Shown here: piece by piece, positions 8,343 to 14,818 of the stretch | Layout: every line of letters starts with the position of its first letter | Position numbering within the stretch: position 1 is the first letter of the stretch | From: an uncultured Bacilli bacterium | GTDB taxonomy: Bacteria > Bacillota_I > Bacilli_A > RF39 > UBA660 | NCBI GenBank assembly: GCA_944351345.1 | Contig: CALVPO010000022.1 | Span: 1 to 16,895, forward strand | DNA length: 16,895 bases | Reading direction: 5' to 3' | Notes under the pieces: generated by a model | What the model was told of the DNA's origin: nothing | What the model saw: only the letters and a program-made list of their open reading frames with translations | Databases searched by the model: none | Made by a program: the position numbers and the translations under genes

Positions 8343-8372
8343 AAAAAGCATTATGAAATCATCATAATACTT
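8343..8372 (-). terminator. Intrinsic terminator of the coiled-coil protein gene
   Basis: An 11-bp stem (8362-8372 with 8346-8356, one T-G wobble) has a five-base loop and continues into five T. The first two bases of the 5' arm belong to the TAA stop codon (8371-8373). The T-tract is short, so efficiency may be moderate. Confidence 0.7.
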
Positions 8373-10128
8373 ATCGTCTTCCTTTCTTAGACTCTTCCAA
8401 TTTTTCCATTTCTGAAGCAAGAATAGTATTACTAAAATATTTTAATCTAGCATTGTAAATAACTTGTTTTTTTAACTCTCCTTGCATACCTCTAGCTTCT
8501 TCTCTAATATTACTATATTGCTCTAAATAATAACCAATTTCAGCCTTTAATTCTCCACTAATACCCTTTCTATCAAAAGTAGCAGCCAATAACTTTTCAT
8601 ATACTTCCTCTAACTTACTAAAACCACTAGGCATTATCTCATACATATCATCACTTTTACTTAATTCTTGCTTACACATCTCTAACATCTCAGATAATAC
8701 ATTCAAACCACTTACATTACCTAACATCTGTTGGCCACTATTTAAAATTGATTCTGCACTATTACCATAACGATATAATGCCCTACTAAGCTTTCTCTCA
8801 AATAACTCTTTTCTAGCCCTCTCGTATACTTTATTATCCATCTTAGCAGGCATTACTCCCAATACTTCCCTAGCATACTGCTCAATCTCATCATAAGTTA
8901 TACTATTACGAATATCATCTATCCTTTTTCTTAATTCAACATATTCTTTATATGCCAAACTCCTCTTTTCACTCGCTTTAACCTTATCATTACTACTAAC
9001 AGCCTTTTTATCACTAACACCAGCATCTTTTTTTACTTCAGCTCTAACTTCATCTTTACCATTAATCTTAGCTTTTTTAGCTTCCTTTTCTCTATCTTCT
9101 AATTCATGTCTAAACTTCATCATACTCTTAGACAACAAAATTTGTTCCTGCTCCAATACTTCAATTTCTTTTTCTAATTTATCTATTATCTTAGAATATT
9201 TAAAACGAGAAGTAGAAACAAACAAATTAGAAATTTTCTTATATTGCTCAATAGATTTTCTTAATTCAATATATCTAGCAACATCTTTAGCAATACTAGC
9301 ACTCTCTAAATCAGTAATAGAAGAAAATCTATCCTTACTAAACATAGCCAATTCATATTCTTGTGATTGTTTATAAAATTTATCAACATTAACAGACGGA
9401 TCTTGTACTGATTTACGCAAATTCTCCCTCAAACTAGCAATCATTCTCTTAGCATTTTTCCTAGAAATCGCTTCCCCAGCCTCTACTATAAAATAATTAT
9501 CATAATTATCTACTGGATTAGCATGTTCATCTAGACGAGTACCATTTTTAACCTGATATGGACCTTCTTGCTTAGTACCTTTAGTTCTAGTTTTTAACAT
9601 CTCTGATACTCTTGAATGCTTAGCCAATTGCGAAGCAATATAATCATCAGACATTTTACTTCTCTTATAATCATCAACCAAACTAGTTATTCTCATATCA
9701 CTAATAACACTTAAAAAATCATGTTTAGAAGAATCTACAGACAAATTATCAAAAACACGACTTCTAATGGCCCATACATCAGATAATTCCTTATTTAAAT
9801 TAGAAGTTACTTTCTCTAATTGCTTTTCCAATTCTCTAGCCATCTCATCAACAATTGCAACAGAAGATTGCTTTTTAGTAGCAAACTCTAAAATACCTTC
9901 TCCATTTTGAATATTTTTATGAACTAACGGAGACATTTCAGCAAATAACATATTCAAAAGTTCAATATCACCTATCAAACCCTCAGCCAGTCTAGCATCT
10001 TTCTTTATACTTGGTAATTTATCAATTACCTTCTTATCTTTTATAAATTTATAAGCCAACTGAACTCTATTAACAATCCCAACTATAGAATCAGTTACCT
10101 CTTCTTTTCCCAAAATTCTTTCACTCAT
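8371..10128 (-). CDS. Large cytoplasmic coiled-coil protein of unknown function
   Basis: I do not recognise a family. The 585 residues show no signal peptide and no membrane helix. Long charged helical stretches suggest coiled coil at about residues 90-125 (MARELEKQLEKVTSNLNKEL) and 280-345 (KIIDKLEKEIEVLEQEQ). A Lys/Glu/Ala-rich low-complexity linker (about 345-395) and a second helical half ending in KKGRR follow. The ATG at 10128 follows an AGAGGAT ribosome binding site. It lies 44 bases after tadC with no terminator between, so it should be at least partly co-transcribed with the tad operon, although it also has an extended -10 promoter at 10155-10163. A role as a cytoplasmic Tad accessory or scaffold is inferred from position only. 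Confidence 0.8.
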   Translation of the reverse strand: MSERILGKEEVTDSIVGIVNRVQLAYKFIKDKKVIDKLPSIKKDARLAEGLIGDIELLNMLFAEMSPLVHKNIQNGEGILEFATKKQSSVAIVDEMARELEKQLEKVTSNLNKELSDVWAIRSRVFDNLSVDSSKHDFLSVISDMRITSLVDDYKRSKMSDDYIASQLAKHSRVSEMLKTRTKGTKQEGPYQVKNGTRLDEHANPVDNYDNYFIVEAGEAISRKNAKRMIASLRENLRKSVQDPSVNVDKFYKQSQEYELAMFSKDRFSSITDLESASIAKDVARYIELRKSIEQYKKISNLFVSTSRFKYSKIIDKLEKEIEVLEQEQILLSKSMMKFRHELEDREKEAKKAKINGKDEVRAEVKKDAGVSDKKAVSSNDKVKASEKRSLAYKEYVELRKRIDDIRNSITYDEIEQYAREVLGVMPAKMDNKVYERARKELFERKLSRALYRYGNSAESILNSGQQMLGNVSGLNVLSEMLEMCKQELSKSDDMYEIMPSGFSKLEEVYEKLLAATFDRKGISGELKAEIGYYLEQYSNIREEARGMQGELKKQVIYNARLKYFSNTILASEMEKLEESKKGRR

Positions 10129-10154
10129 AAATTATCCTCTTACAACTATAATAA

Positions 10155-10163
10155 ATTATAACA
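10155..10163 (-). promoter_or_regulatory. Extended -10 promoter before the coiled-coil gene
   Basis: The minus strand has TGT-TATAAT between tadC and the coiled-coil gene. The hexamer 17 bases upstream is TTGGTG and overlaps the last tadC codons. It would give a transcript independent of the tad promoter. Confidence 0.5.
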
Positions 10164-10172
10164 TAAAACAAC

Positions 10173-10877
10173 CTAACCACCAACATATCCTAACAACACA
10201 GGTGCTAATATAATAATAAGCACCAAAGGAACAAAGAAAAATACTGATATAATACTAATCTTAATAGGTATCTTACTTATTTCTGCTTTAACCTCCATTC
10301 TCCTTTTTTCTCTTAAATAATCTATTTGATTATACAAACTCTTAATAATACTACTACCATATAAATCAGCCTGCGTTAAAGAAAGCAACATATTATTAAT
10401 AGCATCCGAAGGAATAGTCATCTGCATATCCTCCAATGCCTCAGTCAAACTCTTACCATATTTAACTTCTCTTAAAACTTCCTTAAACTCCAAAGTAATC
10501 TCTCCACTAGTACTATCAGTAGTAACTATAATAGCCTCATGTAAATTTCTTCCAGTTTCTAACGATAAAGTTAATATTTCAAAAAAACTACTAGCCTCAC
10601 TCTCTAACTTAATAGCCCTCGTCTTTATATTGTAATCTAAAAGAACATAAGTAATACCTTTATAATATATATAAGTTAGAAGTGGGGCTAATATAAATCC
10701 TAGTTTACTAAGAAATAATACTAAAAAAAAGATAACTATAGAACCAATAAGTCTTATATTTAAAAAAGTATAAACATCAAACTTAGCCCTAACACCTAAC
10801 AACTTTATTTTCTTGTTTATATCCAAAACAGTCTTCTTACTATATATTTTTCGAGAAAAATATCTAACATTATCCAT
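10173..10877 (-). CDS. tadC: TadC-like inner-membrane platform protein
   Basis: TadC pairs with TadB to form the membrane platform above the TadA motor in Tad/Flp-type pili. The 234-residue protein has two membrane helices at about residues 42-80, a cytoplasmic T2SSF domain, and a C-terminal hydrophobic pair (KISIISVFFFVPLVLIIILAPV). The T2SSF-type region LESEASSFFEILTLSLETGRNLHEAI is followed by LREVKYGKSLTEALEDM and the LREKRRMEVKAE segment before the last helix. It starts two bases after the tadB stop codon and uses AAGGTG inside the end of tadB, so the two are translationally coupled. It is shorter than many TadC proteins but looks complete. Confidence 0.9.
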   Translation of the reverse strand: MDNVRYFSRKIYSKKTVLDINKKIKLLGVRAKFDVYTFLNIRLIGSIVIFFLVLFLSKLGFILAPLLTYIYYKGITYVLLDYNIKTRAIKLESEASSFFEILTLSLETGRNLHEAIIVTTDSTSGEITLEFKEVLREVKYGKSLTEALEDMQMTIPSDAINNMLLSLTQADLYGSSIIKSLYNQIDYLREKRRMEVKAEISKIPIKISIISVFFFVPLVLIIILAPVLLGYVGG

Positions 10878-10879
10878 AT

Positions 10880-11869
10880 CTACACCTTAACTTTCATAAT
10901 TTTCTTTAACAAATACATATATACAAGAAACATCACAAATATAATAAAAATTATCATATACCCCAAAGGGCTACTAAATAATGGCTCAAAATAATCTGGA
11001 CTAAGTACATATATTATTAATATAAATACAACCGGAACTCCCATCAAAACTTTAACTACTAAATTAGAAGCCTGTGTAGAATTTTTTAAATCCTCTTCTA
11101 ATTTCTTTTTTTCAAATAAAGTTCTCTCTATAGCTGAAAATACTGCTACTATATTACCACCTGTTTTATTTAAAATTATCAAAGACGATGATATATATCT
11201 AGCTTCTTCTAAATTAACCCTTCTAGCAAATCTAGAAAAAGCAACATCACTACTAATACCATAAGATAAATCCTGATATATTTTTTTAAATTCTATACTA
11301 ATAGGTTCAGGCAACTCACGACTAGCAATCTCTACAGCCTGCATAGTACTCTTACCAGCCTTAAAAGCATTATTAAGTAAAATTACTGCTCTTAACATAT
11401 CATTCTTTATCTTCCTTTTTCTCCTCTTATTAGCAATATACAAATAAATATCATAAATATAATAACCAAAAATAAAACTAATTATCATACCTAAAAAACT
11501 AATAACATTACCCTGAATTGCTAAAGAAATTATAACTAATCCAACAAAACATATCCCCATAATAAGTTTTATAATAATAAAATCTATTACATTTACAACA
11601 TCACCAGCCATAATATACTTATTATATTTAGAAGCTTGTCTCCCAAATACCCCATTCTTCTTAAAAATCTTTCTAAATCTCTTAACAAAGCGATTATATT
11701 TATTTCTTAATGTATCCCCTAAATTATTATCATAATTCATAATAGAATTAATACTATATCTAGAAACTCTTCTCTCAACATTAATAGCCTTATTTAATTT
11801 AATTAATAAATCTACTATTATAATTACAATAATAACAAGTATAAAACGTATTACTATTAAAGTACTCAA
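10880..11869 (-). CDS. tadB: TadB-like inner-membrane platform protein
   Basis: A T2SSF-domain membrane protein, partner of TadC. An N-terminal helix, a basic linker (KRFRKIFKKNGV), a helix pair, a cytoplasmic domain (LLNNAFKAGKSTMQAVEIASRELPEPISIEFKKI) and two C-terminal helices follow in order. The segments YGISSDVAFSRFARRV and LNKTGGNI are typical of the family. I place the start at TTG 11867-11869 (329 residues): GGAGGTGAT at 11874-11882 lies just upstream, and the longer frame from TTG 11884 would read through that site. The gap to tadA is 34 bases and tadC follows at two bases. Confidence 0.9.
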   Translation of the reverse strand: MSTLIVIRFILVIIVIIIVDLLIKLNKAINVERRVSRYSINSIMNYDNNLGDTLRNKYNRFVKRFRKIFKKNGVFGRQASKYNKYIMAGDVVNVIDFIIIKLIMGICFVGLVIISLAIQGNVISFLGMIISFIFGYYIYDIYLYIANKRRKRKIKNDMLRAVILLNNAFKAGKSTMQAVEIASRELPEPISIEFKKIYQDLSYGISSDVAFSRFARRVNLEEARYISSSLIILNKTGGNIVAVFSAIERTLFEKKKLEEDLKNSTQASNLVVKVLMGVPVVFILIIYVLSPDYFEPLFSSPLGYMIIFIIFVMFLVYMYLLKKIMKVKV

Positions 11870-11903
11870 TATAATCACCTCCAAACTAAACTAGATACTA
11901 TAA

Positions 11904-13232
11904 CTATTTTTTAAACATATCATCTAATCTATCTATACCTTTTCTCTTAATCTTATCATAAACTTTAGGAACACCTCTATTTAATTTAAACTCTCCTTCT
12001 ACCATATTATCATCAATTAAACCTTTTTGATAAAAACTAAATATAGGCTTAATATTAACTTTACCATCTACAATACCAGAAACTTCACAAATACTACTAA
12101 CTTTTCTTCTTCCATCAGTAAGTCTATCTATTTGTACTACTATATCAATAGCATTCTCTATATAACCTCTAACAGCACTAACTGGAATCTCCATCTCATT
12201 CATTAAAATCATAGTCTCTAACCTATTAATAGCATCCACCGGACTATTAGCATGAAGAGTAGTAATAGAACCTTCATGCCCTGTATTCATAGCTTGCATC
12301 ATATCAAATGCTTCCTTACCTCTAACCTCACCAACAATAATTCTATCAGGACGCATTCTAAGAGAATTCCTAACCAAATCTCTTATTGTAACCTCACCCT
12401 CACCTTCATAGTTGGTAGTTCTTGTCTCAAGTGATATAACATGACTTTGGTGAAGTCTAAGTTCTGCAGCATCCTCTATAGTAATAATTCTCTCGTCTTC
12501 TCCAATAAAACTACTAAGAATATTTAAAAGAGTTGTCTTACCAGTACCAGTACCACCACTTATAATTATATTTAACTTAGCCTCTACACAAGCCTCCAAA
12601 AATATAGCCATATTATTAGTAAGAGTACCTTTCATAAGCAAATCATCAATAGATTCCAAATTCTTAGCAAACTTACGTATAGTCAAAACAGGACCAGATA
12701 AAGATAAAGGAGGAATTATAGCATTCAGTCTAGAACCATCCCTAAGCCTAGCATCAACCATAGGATTAGCCGCATCAATAGTCCTACCAAGTGGCTGAAC
12801 GATTCTTTGAATAGTCCTTAATATATGCTTATCATTAATAAAACTAACACTATCATCTTTAACTATCTTACCATCTATCTCAACATATATAGAACTAGGA
12901 CCATTAACCATTATCTCCGTAATCCTATCATCATCTAACATCTCCGTAATAGGACCATAACCATTTATCTCATTTTGAATAAGATTAAGTATATAACCTC
13001 TCTGCAAATAATTCAAATCATACCCCAAAGTACTCTTATCAACCTCATCATTTATATATTGATCTAATAACTTATCATCAGGAATATTCTCATCTATCAA
13101 ATTTTGGATAATCTTAGCACGTAGCTCATCTAACATCTCTTTATCTTTAAACACTTCATAATCACTAATATTATCAATTTTTATACCAGTAGACTTAACC
13201 TCAAAAGCATCCATTAAACTCTTCTTAACCAC
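11904..13232 (-). CDS. tadA: TadA/CpaF-type secretion motor ATPase
   Basis: TadA is the hexameric ATPase that powers assembly or secretion in Tad systems. Counting from the chosen start, Walker A is GGTGTGKTT (226-234), Walker B is RIIVGEVRG (297-305), and the CpaF His-box region is TGHEGSITTLHANSP (317-331). The N-terminal LLDQYIN...GYILNLIQNEINGYGPI...EIMVNGP region is the usual CpaF lead-in. The GTG at 13230-13232 (442 residues) is chosen because GAGGGTGAT, inside the end of tadZ, precedes it. The two genes overlap by eight bases and are probably coupled. Alternatives are GTG 13259 or ATG 13214. The core is intact and looks active. Confidence 0.95.
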   Translation of the reverse strand: MVKKSLMDAFEVKSTGIKIDNISDYEVFKDKEMLDELRAKIIQNLIDENIPDDKLLDQYINDEVDKSTLGYDLNYLQRGYILNLIQNEINGYGPITEMLDDDRITEIMVNGPSSIYVEIDGKIVKDDSVSFINDKHILRTIQRIVQPLGRTIDAANPMVDARLRDGSRLNAIIPPLSLSGPVLTIRKFAKNLESIDDLLMKGTLTNNMAIFLEACVEAKLNIIISGGTGTGKTTLLNILSSFIGEDERIITIEDAAELRLHQSHVISLETRTTNYEGEGEVTIRDLVRNSLRMRPDRIIVGEVRGKEAFDMMQAMNTGHEGSITTLHANSPVDAINRLETMILMNEMEIPVSAVRGYIENAIDIVVQIDRLTDGRRKVSSICEVSGIVDGKVNIKPIFSFYQKGLIDDNMVEGEFKLNRGVPKVYDKIKRKGIDRLDDMFKK

Positions 13233-14010
13233 TAATATCACCCTCACTATATTTATCACTAATAAGTTCTATTGCAATATCATCAAGTCTTCTTATATCA
13301 GATGCATGAAACCTATTAATACCCTTATTTAAAGTAAGAATTTCCCCATTCATAACATACTTATCTATATTTTTAATATAAAAACTATTAGATATAGTAA
13401 AATTAATATTACACTTTAAAATACTTCTAATATCAAATAATGATAAATAATCATGACCAGTATCTCTACTATTATTAAGAACAAGCAAAAAATTCTTCTT
13501 ATCAGTATCTTTAAATATACTAATAATACTTCTCATATTCTTAAGATCAAGTAAATCATTAGTAATCATAAATAAAGACATATAAGAATTATCTAAAATA
13601 AGTAAATTAACCTCATTCAAAATATGATTAGTATCAACCAATATAACATCATACTCTCTTTTTGCAAGTTCAAATATAACCGGTATATATTTTACATCAA
13701 TTTTCATAGCACTCCTAGGATCTCTTGGACTTGCCATTACATCTATTCCTTTATTGTAACTAGTAACATAATCACTAATAGTAGTATATTTATTACTAGC
13801 AATAGAACTAATCATCATATATATATCTCTTTTATTTCTAATATCTAACCAAGTAGAAATACCACCACTATAAAAATCAGCATCTATAATAAGAACTTTC
13901 TTTCCCATCATATAATATATACCAGCCAAATTAACTGTCATAGTAGTTTTTCCTACTCCCCCTTTAACAGAAGATATACTAATTACTTTACCATTTTTAG
14001 AACCCGCCAT
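13225..14010 (-). CDS. tadZ: TadZ/CpaE-type ParA/MinD-like ATPase
   Basis: TadZ/CpaE proteins localise the Tad machine and belong to the ParA/MinD superfamily. Deviant Walker A KGGVGKTT (16-23, signature Lys16) and the DAD motif (43-45, Walker A' style) are intact. DVILVDTNHILNE holds the Walker B-like strand. The 261-residue length leaves no room for the N-terminal receiver-like domain of classical CpaE, so it is a minimal form. The ATG at 14010 follows GAGGTGAT. It lies ten bases after the second pseudopilin gene, and its stop overlaps the tadA start. By position this is TadZ, not a chromosome-partitioning or MinD protein. Confidence 0.88.
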   Translation of the reverse strand: MAGSKNGKVISISSVKGGVGKTTMTVNLAGIYYMMGKKVLIIDADFYSGGISTWLDIRNKRDIYMMISSIASNKYTTISDYVTSYNKGIDVMASPRDPRSAMKIDVKYIPVIFELAKREYDVILVDTNHILNEVNLLILDNSYMSLFMITNDLLDLKNMRSIISIFKDTDKKNFLLVLNNSRDTGHDYLSLFDIRSILKCNINFTISNSFYIKNIDKYVMNGEILTLNKGINRFHASDIRRLDDIAIELISDKYSEGDISG

Positions 14011-14020
14011 ATAATCACCT

Positions 14021-14410
14021 CTATTTAATCTCCTTCAAAACATACTTATCATTATCATTTATGTATCCTTTATATCTACTCTTAACCAAATAACCATCAG
14101 TATCAAATATCTTACTAAATATCCCCTTAACATAATAAGTACTATCAATATAAAACTCCATATCAATAAACTTAATATCTAAATTTATATCACTTTTATT
14201 TAATAAAGCCAACTTTTTCATATCATCAACAACAGAAACTTCATTTATATTATCTAATCCCTCTTCAAGAACAATCTTATTTATATTATCTAACTCTTGC
14301 TTCTCATAAATAACATTACCAATATCTATAACCATAACCATAATTCCTATTATAATAGGAATTATAACTATAAATAAAACTAAACTCTGTCCCTTACTAT
14401 TAAGCTTCAT
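14021..14410 (-). CDS. Second TadE/TadF-like pseudopilin
   Basis: A 129-residue minor pseudopilin-like protein. Its N-terminus is KLNSKGQSLVLFIVIIPIII: a Gly-Gln junction where a prepilin peptidase could cut, then a hydrophobic helix ending in DIGNVIYEKQELDNI. This is the TadE/TadF/TadG arrangement. At position +5 after the Gly, where pilins and the neighbouring TadE have Glu, this protein has Leu. The ATG 14408-14410 is preferred because GAGAGGG (14417-14423) lies seven bases upstream; the longer frame would begin at TTG. It overlaps the end of the first pseudopilin gene by 11 bases, suggesting coupled translation. Confidence 0.8.
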   Translation of the reverse strand: MKLNSKGQSLVLFIVIIPIIIGIMVMVIDIGNVIYEKQELDNINKIVLEEGLDNINEVSVVDDMKKLALLNKSDINLDIKFIDMEFYIDSTYYVKGIFSKIFDTDGYLVKSRYKGYINDNDKYVLKEIK

Positions 14411-14735
14411 TAATAACCCTCTCAACTTTTATAATAAAGGGATCATCTAATACCCTCCCAAGTCCTGGAGTAACCAAATTAACACTTTTCTCTATTTTTA
14501 TCTTAACATATTTTTCTTTATAATTACTAAGCTCTATATTAACATCTTTATATATATTCTTAATATCATCAATACTATCACCATTCTTATACATATCCAC
14601 TATATCATCACTAACACTAGAAAGAGAACTTCTATTATTAAAAATAGTCCCAAAATCAACTATTACAAATATTATAAATATCAATACAGGCATTATTAAT
14701 ATAAACTCTACCAAAGCCTGCCCTTTCCTATTCAT
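14400..14735 (-). CDS. tadE: TadE-like pseudopilin
   Basis: A 111-residue protein with the TadE N-terminus: MNRKGQALVEFILIMPVLIF followed by IIFVIVDFG. The expected prepilin-peptidase cut is after Gly5, leaving Glu at +5 of the mature protein, followed by a hydrophobic helix. The rest is a small, charged domain. ATG 14733-14735 is preferred over a longer frame starting at 14750 because AGGTGG lies directly upstream. It is the first gene of the tad operon, about 25-35 bases from the predicted transcription start of the extended -10 promoter at 14767-14775. No TadV peptidase is in the window, so processing must rely on one encoded elsewhere. Confidence 0.88.
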   Translation of the reverse strand: MNRKGQALVEFILIMPVLIFIIFVIVDFGTIFNNRSSLSSVSDDIVDMYKNGDSIDDIKNIYKDVNIELSNYKEKYVKIKIEKSVNLVTPGLGRVLDDPFIIKVERVINEA

Positions 14736-14766
14736 AATACCACCTACCATCCCTATTATCGATTTA

Positions 14767-14775
14767 ATTATATCA
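14767..14775 (-). promoter_or_regulatory. Extended -10 promoter of the tad operon
   Basis: The minus strand has TGA-TATAAT about 30 bases before tadE. The -35 position overlaps the T-tract and the stem edge of the upstream terminator (TTTCTT at 17 bases), so initiation would depend on the extended -10. Confidence 0.65.
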
Positions 14776-14782
14776 AAAATAG

Positions 14783-14818
14783 AAAAAAAAAGAAAGTAAA
14801 TTTTTACTCTTTACTATC
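14783..14818 (-). terminator. Intrinsic terminator of the surface-protein gene
   Basis: GATAGTAAA (14810-14818) pairs with TTTACTTTC (14792-14800) with one T-T mismatch, a nine-base loop, and nine T following. The 5' arm encodes residues near the C-terminus and the TAA stop (14804-14806) sits in the loop. Confidence 0.75.

Noticed and set aside
12252..12434. Plus-strand ORF opposite tadA
   Set aside because: It sits over the conserved Walker B and His-box region of tadA; a shadow.
13624..13848. Plus-strand ORF opposite tadZ
   Set aside because: It is antisense to conserved ATPase sequence and has no start signals.
13225..14010. Chromosome-partitioning ParA or MinD
   Set aside because: The ATPase motifs fit, but the gene is embedded in and overlaps the tad operon, with no parB or minC/minE neighbour.
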